A program made the position numbers and the translations under genes. The notes beneath the pieces were generated by a model, which saw nothing but the letters and a program-made list of their open reading frames with translations, made no database searches and was not told where the DNA came from. DNA of 64,000 nt from Corinectria fuckeliana (Eukaryota; Ascomycota; Sordariomycetes; Hypocreales; Nectriaceae): NCBI GenBank assembly GCA_019137255.1, contig WPDH01000135.1, positions 186,001 through 250,000 of the forward strand, in the 5' to 3' direction. This document shows positions 30,981-41,240 of the stretch, in pieces; position 1 is the stretch's first letter, and each line of letters opens with the position of its first letter.

Positions 30981-32639
30981 ATGAAGTTCCTCAATCAACT
31001 CAGCACACTTGCTGCATGGCTAGCCCCGCTATCTGAAGCTGCTAGCAGCACGGAGAACCCCCTCCAGCTTAAGGGCTATGGCAAGTTCTCCGGAACAGTC
31101 CTGAACGCGACATATAGCGGTCAAAGGCTTCCAGAGTTAGTCGACGCCTGGCTAGGCATCGACTACTCAATGCAACCCACTGGAACCGATCGATTCACCG
31201 CTATAGACTGGCCGACCCCGTTCGCAGGTATCAAGTCGGCAGACAAGTACGGGAAGGCGTGCATTCAAGAGGCAACCTCGAGCCTCCCAGTCGAAAGCCA
31301 AGACGAAGCGTGTCTCAACTTCAATGTCTACAGAACGCAAGGAGTCCCCCTAAGCCGAGAGCTCCCGGTTCTTATTTGGATTCACGGCGGGGCCTTCTAT
31401 TCTGGAAGCTGGAAGAGCTTTGACGGTGCTGCCTTTGTTGCTTCTTCGCCGTTGCCGATTGTTGTTGTTACATTCCACTATCGCCTCAACTCGTTGGGAT
31501 TCTTGCCATCCGCACTGTTCGAAGACGAAGGCTTGCTTAATCTGGGCGTCCGAGATCAGCATCACTTTCTCAAGTTCGTCCACAAATACATCAGTTCCTT
31601 TGGAGGCAACCCGAAAGAAGTCACGATTGGAGGCCGCTCTGCTAGTGCTCATTCTGTGGGCATCCATTATTTCCACAACTACGGCGGGGACTCGAAGCCA
31701 CTTTTTGCGCGAGCTATCCACCAGTCTGGCTCTGTCACGTCTAGAGCTTTTCCAAACGCCAGTTATCCTCTGTACAAGCAGCAATACGAAGACTACGTTG
31801 CCTTCCTTGGATGCGGTGACGAAAGGACCAACGAGTCCACTCTCGTATGTCTTCGAGGCGCCGATGTGGATGCGATCCGAAACATCAGCACCAAACTGTA
31901 CAACGACTACGACCCGGCATTGACGTGGCCTTTTCAGCCTGTACATGGTGGTGATTTGTTTGAGAAATCAGGCTCGCAGTCTGGGTACGATGGGACATTT
32001 TTCCACGTGCCAACAATTTCATCCACCACCACCGACGAAGGGAAGTTTTACGTGCCGGCAGATCTCGAAACAAACGAAGAGTTCTTGGATTACTTGCACA
32101 ACATTTCGTCAGCCCTGAATACTAAGGATATCGAGCTCTTGGAGTCATTGTATTCTGATCCTATCACCGATTCTGCGTCGCCCTTTGCCAATTCACCAAA
32201 CAGCACGCAGTATAACCGCTTAGCCGCCGCGTGGAGCGACTACGCGTATATCTGCCCTGGCCAGGAGACGGCGTATCGAACTTCCACCGCTGGAGTGCCA
32301 ACGTGGAAGCTGCGGTTCAGCACAAACAGTAGCTGGCCCTCTTGGCAAGGGATTCCGCATACGTCTGATACGAAATACACCTGGAACGAGCCTACCACCC
32401 AGTATCCTGAGATCAGTCACATCTACCACGCCTACCTCTCCAGTTTTGTGGCCACGGGAGATCCCAATACACATAGGTATGCTGGTAGTCCAAAGTGGCC
32501 TCACTATGTAGGGGACGCGGATGAGCCACGACAGTTGGTTGTGCAGCCTGGTGGGACAAGGGTCGAGGGGGACGACAATCGGAAGGAAGCTTGTCTGTTC
32601 TGGAGAGATCCTGATCGGGCAACCAGGTTAAACAAGTAG
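30981..32639 (+). CDS. Secreted type-B carboxylesterase/lipase
   Basis: Alpha/beta-hydrolase of the cholinesterase/fungal-lipase family, 552 residues, single exon, ATG at 30981. The signal peptide covers roughly residues 1-20 (MKFLNQLSTLAAWLAPLSEA). The oxyanion hole is IWIHGGAFYSGSW (about 132-144). The nucleophile elbow reads GGRSASAHSVG with Ser220; the usual G-E-S-A-G is changed at two places (Glu to Arg, last Gly to Ser). A triad acid in TTDEGKFY and a His in GIPHTSD are present. Several N-glycosylation sequons fit secretion. It would hydrolyse carboxyl esters outside the cell; the substrate is unknown. The ATG is only 105 bases from the retroelement target site, so its original promoter has been displaced or separated. 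Confidence 0.9.
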   Translation: MKFLNQLSTLAAWLAPLSEAASSTENPLQLKGYGKFSGTVLNATYSGQRLPELVDAWLGIDYSMQPTGTDRFTAIDWPTPFAGIKSADKYGKACIQEATSSLPVESQDEACLNFNVYRTQGVPLSRELPVLIWIHGGAFYSGSWKSFDGAAFVASSPLPIVVVTFHYRLNSLGFLPSALFEDEGLLNLGVRDQHHFLKFVHKYISSFGGNPKEVTIGGRSASAHSVGIHYFHNYGGDSKPLFARAIHQSGSVTSRAFPNASYPLYKQQYEDYVAFLGCGDERTNESTLVCLRGADVDAIRNISTKLYNDYDPALTWPFQPVHGGDLFEKSGSQSGYDGTFFHVPTISSTTTDEGKFYVPADLETNEEFLDYLHNISSALNTKDIELLESLYSDPITDSASPFANSPNSTQYNRLAAAWSDYAYICPGQETAYRTSTAGVPTWKLRFSTNSSWPSWQGIPHTSDTKYTWNEPTTQYPEISHIYHAYLSSFVATGDPNTHRYAGSPKWPHYVGDADEPRQLVVQPGGTRVEGDDNRKEACLFWRDPDRATRLNK

Positions 32640-34272
32640 TCTTGCCAATCTATGGTGGTAGTGTCAGTGTTTTTGGGGCATGTCGCGGCTTCGAGGTAAA
32701 ACTGTGCTCATAGCTACCTCTCCAAGTTATCTATCGCGAATCCGATAATACCATTGGCACTGTGTTCTACAGGGGGCCTTAACTTTCGGATGTACGATAG
32801 ATACGGACTGGCCGAACCCATTATACAGCAAAACTCCCGGGCTTGTTGGGAGGTGCGGAAGCGAGACAAGTACTTGATGCTCACGCTGGCCTATTTTATT
32901 TCTTTGCAAAACCACGTCATCAGACAAGTCTTCTTGTTTAATGCTGCTATTATTAGTGACATCTGTATGTTTTTCGGTTAAGATAGTGTAGAGAATGGGT
33001 CTGGAATAAAGACCCGGGAATCCTAGGATTTTACAAGATCTTCATTGGAGACTTAGGACCTAATCGGAGTTCTCTTAGATGACCTTTGGTTCAAGAATCT
33101 CTACATTTTACTCATGGTCTCGCGCCACAAGCCAAGCCGAGTCACCAGGCAAAACCTGGAGCACTCCGCCGAAGTGGGCAAGTCAAGCTGCCCGTATCTG
33201 TCAGCTTATCATTGCCTCGTGCCACAGCAGGGCTAAACTCACCGAGAGAAACAATTGAAAACAAGATGTGTGGTCAATCTAAGGACTTCGCCGCGGATGA
33301 AAGTCGAGCTTGTGAAGAGGCAAATCTCAGCTTCGACGAAATATTTCACCATGCCTTGTCTCTTATAGAAGGCTGAGACCGCCCGAGAAATTCCTTGCAA
33401 CTAGGCTCTAATCAACATGGGATGCAAACACCTCTCTTAGACGCCGAGGCAACGAGGCTACCGTGGAAAAGGCGAGATGAGGTTACATGTAAAGCGCAAC
33501 TTCCGTAAAGAGGACTGTAGCACAAGACGCTCGGTCAAGACGCCCGCCTTTTCAGATGCGCAACCATCTCGACAAAAGCAGGATGTGGTGGCTGCTCAAC
33601 TGACCGCTACACTATTCTCTGCGCTCCATACCAATACGGTATGCAGGCATACGACACACAATTAGACAACTGGTTTACAGTACAGTCTAGACATTTGGAT
33701 GGACACCACTAATAGATGGCTGGAGGAATAATTGGATCCGACGGGATGGTTAGCTGGCAAAGAGTAGTACAGCACCGTGTTGTGCAACATCTCGAAACAA
33801 CAATTCTCACTATTTGCCACGTTCTCGCCGAATAACCGAGTGCTGACTGCAGGAAGAGAATGTATACTACCACAACATGCCTCTAATATATATCAGTGGC
33901 GTTTCCTTGGGCGAGTTGGCGAGGTTAGGCGAGGCGCTTTGGCCTGTTTAACGGACCACAATGCTCGCTTGATTAAGACACGGCCGGACCATGGGGAGAT
34001 CACTTCGGCAATACTACTGGACATTATGCAGGATACCAATGCAGGGATATTGCACCCCTCACAGAGAGGTTAGGCTGATTCACGGCGGCGCCTTGCGCCG
34101 CTGACACGATGCAATGGAAATAATCGGAGTTTTGCTAGTGGCCCGTAGCTACTGTGACTACGTGGCGTTTGACCTTTTCCTTTAAACCAGAAAACGGCCG
34201 GTTGCTCCTGCTAACGGATTTTCTGTCAGAGCAGCTTCGGAATTCCTCGACCAAATCTCAGCAACCATTCCA
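32640..34272. other. Gene-poor region, no supported gene
   Basis: 1.6 kb with only short open frames without recognisable domains. The best of them (about 33265-33375) gives a 37-residue acidic peptide and is probably chance. A small GC hairpin (GGCGGCGCC...GGCGC) lies near 34085. Confidence 0.45.
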
Positions 34273-34673
34273 ATGTCGGACCCCGTATACTCCGGTAGCC
34301 TACGGCCTCGGAAGACTGTCTATGCTCCCCCGAGGCCAGTTCCCAAGAGGCCGCGTGTTCGTGGACTGAAATGGAAGACCCTCGACAATGGAGCTCAGAT
34401 CACGGTCCCGGCGTCATCTGCATCTGTGGAGGAAATCCGAAGCGCTCTCGAGACAAAACGAGGACTCGCTGATAAACATCAGATCTGGGTATGTTCCCTT
34501 CTCATCATAACGAACGACGCTAATATTTCGCAAGCTTCGGGCCGACATCTACAGAGTCACAGTCGATGAGCCACAGGTCCATCTACTCGAGGTTAGTCAA
34601 GCGCAACAGATTTCATTGAGAAAGGAGATGACTGACAGCGATTGAGCAGGAAGTCTACAAGTCATGGTGTTAA
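34273..34673 (+). CDS. Small hypothetical protein, copy 1 of a duplicated family
   Basis: 98 residues from three exons: 34273-34488, 34535-34591 and 34650-34673. The introns are 46 and 58 bases, both phase 0, with good GT-AG ends and a CTGAC branch point in the second. No known domain. The N-terminal 30 residues are basic and Pro-rich; the core RGLKWKTLDNGAQIT ... EEIRSALETK ... HQIW, then LRADIYRVTVDEPQVHLLE, looks like a small mixed alpha/beta unit. A paralogue lies at 41241-41580 on the other strand with the same exon phases, an identical first-intron length and an identical middle-exon length. That conservation is the main reason to believe both are, or were, real genes. Function unknown. 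Confidence 0.62.
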
Positions 34674-35379
34674 GGCGTCTTTGTCGCAGTCAGCATTCAG
34701 GCCAGCTGAGCACTTTGTCTTAGTGTAGAACGCATTCCCTTTTGCTGCAACAATTGCCAATGCATTTTTGCCAATGGTCGTAGCTGTCCTTAATTGCATA
34801 GCTCTCTTTGCCTGTCTTGCTCAATCGCGGCCGTGACCTTATCGTCTCCATTTACCAGTCGCACCATCCACGAGGGAATCTTGTAGGTCGCACCTGTTTT
34901 TTCAATCTGTGTTACTCTAGATTAAGTCCTTGTTCTTGACCCCATTTGGCGTCACTGGTTGCCTTAAGCTGCAAAAGGGAATGCCCGTTGCAGCCGTACA
35001 TTTGCTGTCTAATGACTTCGGCATCGGTATTTGGAAAACCGTATGAGGGGGGAGCCGAAGCCGAACTCATGTGCTATGTACCATGTCGCGGATGCAAAGG
35101 GACTCCCAAGAGACTAGTTTCGCCTCCTTGAAAACCCCGACGATGCAGTATATCTTCCGTCACACACAACATCGTGCTGCGTTGGTTGAGCAGCCCCCTG
35201 ACAGGAGACACAAAAAGTTATCTGATTCCTGTACGAGCGATAGCCGAGGGTATTCTAGTCGGCACAAGATTTCTTGATGCGGCCTAGTTCTTAAATAGAT
35301 TGAGTCTATCAATGCAGCGCACGCGTATGGTGGCGCATTAGGCACGGTCCGCCAACGTGCAAATTGCATCTGAATCGTA
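34674..35379. other. Non-coding region
   Basis: No supported gene. An imperfect inverted repeat pairs about 34732-34752 (GCATTCCCTTTTGCTGCA) with about 34969-34988 (CTGCAAAAGGGAATGC), enclosing about 210 bases; it could be an old foldback or MITE. Confidence 0.4.
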
Positions 35380-35518
35380 CTAATTTAACTGACCGGCTCG
35401 CGATTTGACTGACTAACTAACAGGCCAGCTTACGAGCTAATTGACTGAACCGACGACTAATATAAATACCCAATTGAAAACATTACTGCAGGTAGAAAAA
35501 GGTAGCCTGTAGGGCGCG

Positions 35519-35588
35519 CTGTAGGCTTTATGTTCCCTAAGGATAGGGCTAATTCACTGCAAGCTTTACGTTCTCTAGGGAGAGAGCT
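35519..35588. repeat. Diverged 33-bp tandem duplication
   Basis: Two units beginning GCTGTAGGCTTTATGTTCCC and ACTGCAAGCTTTACGTTCTC. Their differences are mostly transitions, so RIP may have acted here too. Confidence 0.6.
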
Positions 35589-35621
35589 TGCTGCTGCCTC
35601 ACGCATATTAAGCTAGTCATC

Positions 35622-35690
35622 CAGTCAGTCAGTCAGTCAGTCAGTCAGTCAGTCAGTCAGTCAGTCAGTCAGTCAGTCAGTCAGTCAGTT
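35622..35690. repeat. (CAGT)n microsatellite
   Basis: Uninterrupted tetranucleotide repeat of about 16-17 units inside the foldback element, expected to be length-variable between strains. Confidence 0.92.
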
Positions 35691-35757
35691 AGTCAATTGG
35701 CTCGTAAGCTAGCCTATCAGTCAGTGAGTCAAATCGCGAGCCGGTCAGTTGGATTAG

Positions 35758-37482
35758 TAGGTTATAGTTGGAAATTGTAAATCTACGGTTCGTACGCATT
35801 GCGAAAGCGGTTGTATGTGGAGGTGAAATTCTAATTTGGGGGTTTGTACGTTGGCTGAACGTGTCTAATGTGCCACCGTACACACGACTGGACACAAGCC
35901 CAGATCATCGGTGATAAACCTTTCCTAACATTCTATAAGTACCTCTACTCCGTGCCTCTTCATCAGCAGCGAGGAACCATCCAAAAGGCAATTGCAGTCG
36001 CACTAGTTGTCGCTCGTCAAAACTAAGTTGGTCTCCACCCATTCCTACTGTCACTCCACAATAGAGTTCAAGATAGAACATTCACCATCTTTCGAAACCG
36101 AGCCTGACGACGAACACGGAGACAAGCACAGATGGACGAGACTAATAGTGAGGGTTAAAGGCCAGAGGCTGGGAAGAACTAGACAATCATTCTTTACACT
36201 TCTAATAAATGTCTAGTTCTTTTCGAAAAGCTGGGACCGAGTCTTAGAGGAATTAGTCTCAAAATACATCAGTTGACTGCCGATTCACCTCTTCGCAGCT
36301 TAGAACAATTCATTCTGGCCAGCTTTTTCAGAACTTTTGCTCGTGGGCAAACACCAGTAGCGCTCTGTCTCCACAGGAATCCTCCTTAGATGCCAAACTG
36401 AGAGACTATCCATCCGTCTTTGGAGATGTGGTTAAGTCACTAGAGATGGCTATCAGAAATTTACGCTGTTGTAAGTATTTCGTCTTCTAACTTCGCATGT
36501 TTCGCCCCTTCGCCTTTTATTTGTTTCTTGTAAAAGATTTGGCCCAGATCACGCAAGTTTTTGGCGACGTATATTGCCGAACACATCGAATACTTGTTAT
36601 TTATATCGCTGCCCTATCTTCGCGCGAGTCCCATTAAGAGTAAAGAAAACATTGGATAGACCAGCACGAATCCCTGAAGCAGAAGATTGACATAGGATCA
36701 GATACTGAAATACCCAACTGCTTATCAACTTCGCGAGTGTCCGCCGAGAGCATGAAAACTGCATTCCTTTATCCATGAGTTCGGAAATCTATGTCACTTT
36801 TGAATCTAGACCTTGAAGGAGATTTCTTACTTGTGCTTAGAGATTCTCGCGTGAACCTGGAGTATTATGATGTAGTTCTTGCTGGCGAGGGGGGATGTAC
36901 TAGCAACGATCCATATTGACCGTTTCTTGGGATGCTCTTCCGGAAGCTGTGGAGAAGCGAAGCTAGGATTGATCAAAGGCGGAAGACTGACGGGAGGTAC
37001 TACACAAGGAACAGTGTGTGCAAGTGTGATAATGGGTATATAGGCCAGCGTCGCCTTACGCATTAGTAGAATATTCATCTTCTTTTGCTAGAGCTAGAAA
37101 TAAAACGGTTATAACCCTAGGAGGTGAATATTAATAGCTTTCGCTAAAATTGACTTCTTGAGTAATAATATAGAGAAGCAGATAACTAAAAATGGCTGAG
37201 TAGGACGTGTACCAACCATTGCGTTAAAGGAACTTCGGGGAAGACTCACCTCAATCACATATAATTACACCTTGCGTTCGGTTAGAAACGAGTAACAAGA
37301 AGCATTATTCGACTCACAGACGGTATGTTTCTTTCACGGGTAGCTTCAGGTGCAAGCACTTCAGATTCTCAATGTTCTGTACTTACAATAGCCCGCCAAA
37401 ACTAGATTAAGGACTGTTTGCGGCGAAAGAAAGCCAAAAATACGAAAGGAATGCAAGCAAACATACTGAACCTGAATCAGTA
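35758..37482. other. Gene-relic region
   Basis: 1.7 kb with no intact gene. At about 36376-36475 the plus strand gives a peptide-like stretch (DAKLRDYPSVFGDVVKSLEM) of a kind seen near the N-terminus of fungal multidomain proteins, but stops surround it. A further open stretch at about 36007-36216 lacks an ATG. I see decayed coding DNA at best. Confidence 0.35.
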
Positions 37483-37890
37483 CTAGAGCTCCTTAATGAT
37501 GTCTTCAATATCCTTGCCCATGTCTTCGAGCGATGCATATTTCCAATAGCAGCCAAGGTTCACAAAGTTGTACCCATCTCTCTCCCCCGACATGGCGCTG
37601 AACACGGCTTCCATGCCTCTCTTCTTGTAGAGCATGTTTTGTTGCTGCCTTGAAATGTTCCAATTGTACAGGGCCGATTGCATAATCTCCAAGGTGCTGG
37701 CGGCAAAGCCCGCTGCGATGTGTGTCGCAAAAGAAGTCCCGGTCATCCATACCTTCTGTCCCTTCCATTTGAACTCCAGCGCGATGCCAAGGGTAGAGAA
37801 GTTCATCATGGTTCTCTTGGGCGTGGGGTTCATGTCACCCTTGTTCCCTATAGTAGCCCATCGGATGCGTGTAATCACTATAACAAGCGC
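37483..37890 (-). pseudogene. C-terminal fragment of a subtilisin-like (S8) protease
   Basis: About 135 residues of the end of a fungal subtilase catalytic domain. The Ser-nucleophile motif GTSFATHIAAGFAAS is clear (consensus GTSFATPIAAG, with Pro changed to His). It is preceded by NFSTLGIALEFKW and followed by ML-KRGMEAVFSAMSGERDGYNFV, typical of the end of this fungal subtilase group. The Asp and His parts of the catalytic triad and all N-terminal domains are missing: upstream on the same strand the frame runs into a C2H2 relic on the opposite strand. It is therefore a 5'-truncated relic. It sits 1.3 kb from a gasdermin-like gene on the same strand; in Podospora the subtilase HET-Q2 is encoded beside, and cleaves, the gasdermin HET-Q1. 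Whether this relic came from such a pair is inference. Confidence 0.78.
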
Positions 37891-37941
37891 GCTATAGCCG
37901 CTACGGCCACTGCAGAAAGGGGTCACTTCCTACCTGATAAA

Positions 37942-38688
37942 ACGGGCGCGCTCCTGCCCCGTCCCCAGGCTGTTCCTCTTGAACCTTACATCTGCCTCAT
38001 TCCTGAATGTAGCAAAGGCCTCGTCTTCTTTCGTCGAATGCGGGATTGGAGAAACCACATGGAAACAGTCCATTCACAGGATTGGCCAAGAACGGTGCAA
38101 ACTTTGACATATTACTGCGACATTGGACACAAAGAGCCGTTACAATTCCATTCTGAACGGGAGTGGACTCAACACATGCAGGATCTTAGCTGCAGTGACC
38201 ACCACTTCTCGAAGTCCCCGACCGAAGCCTAGCTCGATGCTCTTATCTCCAGGAAGCAGGTATATGTTCCGCGCAATGAATACGTCTGCCCTCTGTGTGA
38301 GCGTATCCCAGACAAGATAGAAGAGCTAGTTGGGAAGTTGAGACCTAAGGACCTCATGGACAAACTGACGATACACATTGCCGAAGAGCTCAAAGCACTG
38401 TCATTCATGTTGTTGCCTTGTCTTCAAGCTGATGCTCCTGAAGAGAATTTGGAATCTTTGCCAATGTCAGATTCCGAAAGTTCCAGCCAGCCGAGTCAGC
38501 TTGAACGAACTTCCATTGCGTCGCTAAGTTTTCAAGAGGACAAGCAATCTCCCCAGATGTATTCGGATACTTTTCCTGTGGAGTTGGACATAAGTCGCGA
38601 TTTTGACCCTCCGGACCCTGGCTGTGTCTTCATGCTCGCGTCTGACGATCCTCGGGCGGACCCAGGGTATTGGGACAAACTGCTTTAA
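37942..38688 (+). pseudogene. C2H2-type zinc-finger protein relic with in-frame stop
   Basis: The frame reads through a fungal C2H2 module: YICLIPECSKGLVFFRRMRDW ... HMETVH, then YYCDIGHKEPLQFHSEREW ... HMQDL, then the amber codon TAG at 38230-38232. The same frame then continues with LDALISRK ... YVCPLCERIPDKIEEL ... and on to 38688. In relatives a Gln usually sits at this spot (motif SEAQL), so CAG to TAG, a C-to-T change as RIP makes, explains the break. The 5' part is missing, cut where the antisense subtilase relic begins. Such modules occur in fungal STAND/NLR-like or regulatory proteins. A short translated product cannot be excluded. Confidence 0.75.
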
Positions 38689-39185
38689 AAACAGCAACAG
38701 CAACAGTAACAACTAGAGACTTCACTAGAAGCTAAAAGATATCTAAGGGATGCCCTGTATAATCTCGGTTTTGTTAAGCTTTATAATAGTAGTAATATAT
38801 CAGTCTATTATTCCCTCGTTGAGGGAACTTAGTGTGTTGCTTTCTACTGTGTTGTCACCCATGTATCTTGCGTCTCGAGGCTTGTTAATTAGAACTTTGT
38901 TTTGATTAAGCTTTCTATCGTACCTTATTTACAATATTATAAGAGGAGCTAGAATAAATAAATTAGAGGTGTAAGACAGATAATACCTATTACACTAAGC
39001 ACTATATTTATAAGATCACAATAAAATAACTTAATCGTATGTTATGTCTGCGCGCCACAGTGGGTGGCGATTTCTCAAAACGAAATAACGCTTAGAGGAT
39101 AGGAGAGCTAAGGCGCTTTAAACTCAAACATAAAAGCTTTAATTAAAGACAAATAGCAGCAGATAAGCTTATAAATGCTATCATA
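38689..39185. other. AT-rich non-coding stretch
   Basis: About 500 bases, clearly AT-rich between 38760 and 39170, no gene. It forms the 3' flank of the gasdermin-like gene and may be the remnant of a RIP-mutated insertion. Confidence 0.45.
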
Positions 39186-40039
39186 TTACTCGAAGTAATC
39201 ATGACTGGTGGTGACTTCGACCCATGGGATTAGCCGCTGCTCATCATCCAAATCCAGGATAACGTAGTTGTAGTCCGTCTCCTCAAGAGCCTCGTCGTCT
39301 AAAAGCATGGCACCCCGAGTAGCCAGCTTTCTCTGCCAACCCCTTTCGCCGCCAAAGATTTTCCTCTTGTGGTATAGCTTGAGCACTTGAATGCCAAGAA
39401 CGCAGTCCATAGGTTGTGTGTGGGTCATTGATAACCCCGATGCCTTGATCGCTTTAGTCGTGGCCTGGACCCCGACGTCCATAGCACCAAATTTGATACT
39501 GGCCCCGATACCTCCATCACCCTGATGCTCGTATTCACGCCGCGTTGCGATTTTTGCGCCTCGAGCTAGCTTCAGTCCCGTAATAAGGTAGACGGGCGAT
39601 CGATAGTTGTGGTCATCGAGGTAGTCGGCTACGTTAGGCAACTTTATGACTTCTTGGAGGTAGCTCGGCTGTGGGAAGAAATATCTCGTCTCCAGATCCG
39701 CTATTTTGTAGACAATTTCGTCGCTGCCCTGGCCCTTGAGGCTCGCGTTGCCCTCGACGATTCGGTCGAGGAATTTGGTGAAAACAGTGAGCCCACCGTC
39801 TGTAGCTCGGCGCACGGTAGCCTCGACGTTCTTGGTCTCGTGGCTATAGATCTCGCCGTCAGCCACGGGAATGCGGTCGCTGCCTTGGTTCAACGGCGTG
39901 AAATGCTCGACGTCTTCGACAACGGTGCCAAGGTCCAATGGTCCGAGTGGGAATGGGGACGTTGAAAATCAGGCGCCAAGTAGTAAGTAGGCACCTGTTT
40001 AGCGGCCGCAGGCGCTCCAGATCTGTTGCCAAAGTTCAT
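39186..40039 (-). pseudogene. Gasdermin-like (HET-Q1/RCD-1 family) gene with a 1-base frameshift near the 5' end
   Basis: Reads as a fungal gasdermin: a pore-forming executor of regulated cell death, normally held inactive by a short C-terminal tail that a protease removes. An ATG at 40039 opens a frame of about 23 codons that leaves register at a T-run (A-run on the plus strand, 39965-39968). A frame one base away continues without a stop to 39186 and has no ATG near its start. Ignoring the shift, length is about 283 residues, close to HET-Q1 (278). Family-like features are LGTVVEDVEHFTPLN near the N-terminus, strand SPVYLITGLKLARGAKI, the glycine-rich turn GGIGASIKFGAMDVG, and a short acidic tail after about residue 245. 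No intron can bridge the two frames. A decayed subtilase lies 1.3 kb away on the same strand. The family call rests on pattern memory, not on a search; a sequencing error in the homopolymer is the main alternative to true decay. Confidence 0.62.
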
Positions 40040-41240
40040 AGTCGATGCTGTGGGGTTCGGAAGTCTTTTCTAGGATGTCTTTATGGTCTGTAAGATCGTC
40101 GTATGGGATTTTAGAAGGCGGCTTCGTGGGTAAGAAAATCTCCATCTGCTATCCGAGAGGTTGAGAAGAGGGGTTGCAGTTTCGTGCTACGTTGCTCTCA
40201 AGCGACATCTCAGTTCTAATGGGTCGTTAGTAGTCAATGATGATTGCAGAATGTAGCTCACGTGAACTCGCTTGGACATGTCTTTGGATAAGAATGGACG
40301 TAGGGTCAGGTTGTGGGCTCCTTTTATACCTGCGTCGTTGTCTATGACGTTGGGAAATTAACACCGGCTCCTCGTCGGTCGGTGCTTGCGCTCAAGCTCC
40401 TGCTTATGTTGGGATCGCAATCCCCGGCGTACTACAAAGTTCTAGATGCGCTGAAGAATGCAACGGTTTGGTTTGGTAAAAGGGAAAATAGTATTGCTAT
40501 TTGTGGCTTTCAGTACTTGACTTCGCGGCGAAAGCGCCTACGCGTATTGGTAAAGGTCAAACAAGAGATACAACTGATGTGGTGCTACTGTATATGGCCC
40601 TTTTATGTGTCTGAATGTACCTTCTTGCCATTGATTGCAACTTGAAGACTAGAGTGAGTCCTTAGCTTTCTAAAGGGGAAAGTCGTAAGAAGGAAAATAT
40701 TAATAAAAGGCATTAAATAATTACACTTTAATAGTAACAGAAATAATATATTCAAGACAAAGGCTACTATAACAGCTTGGTCAGTTAAATCAGGGGAGTA
40801 AAATGAGTTGTGGGCAAAACAAGCACATCAAATTGATAGTGGAAAAAGCATGCCATTCCAGCTAGCCTGGGAAGGTAGAGAGCTGGCTGCCTTAAGTAGG
40901 CACCCTGGCTAGTATCCAGTCTTAATTTATTCTACCATGGAAGTTCACTGCCACCAACACATTACTGTACATCATTGACCACTGGTACTGATATTAGATG
41001 ACTCACACGAGAAAAAAGAGTAAGTAGAGTTTGAAACCATCTTCACAAGTATAGCAAGAGCCCGCGTATTATTCTGCGATGAGTTCAGGCAAATTTAGCC
41101 TGCACAAAATGCTTTCTAACGAGTGATGTCCATAGACCGCCATTGAGTGTCGGTATTTTAGCTGTAGGCCCCCAAATGCCGCGTTCGTCTGTAGTAGCCA
41201 TAAAGAAATCCCATATCTCGCATAAGGAGTGCGCCTGAGT
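40040..41240. other. Non-coding region
   Basis: 1.2 kb without a supported gene. An open frame at 40313-40645 (110 residues) resembles nothing I know and lacks coding character. It holds the putative promoter of the gasdermin-like gene. Confidence 0.4.

Larger units (their letters stand above)
35380..35757. mobile_element. Foldback/MITE element with TA duplication and internal (CAGT)n
   Basis: About 75-bp terminal inverted repeats: left CTAATTTAACTGACCGGCTC through GCGATTTGACTGACTAACTAAC, right the reverse complement with a few changes. They are flanked by TA on both sides (35378-35379 and 35758-35759), as for Tc1/mariner-type insertions. Inside are a diverged tandem duplication (35519-35551 and 35556-35588) and a long CAGT microsatellite. 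Non-coding, 378 bp. Confidence 0.78.

Noticed and set aside
35622..35690. CRISPR-like array
   Set aside because: A pure tetranucleotide microsatellite without spacers in a eukaryotic genome.
36007..36216. Open frame of 69 codons
   Set aside because: Starts at TTG, has no ATG, and is followed by stops; at most a gene relic.
40313..40645. Open frame of 110 codons
   Set aside because: No domain, weak coding character and no sign of splicing; likely chance.
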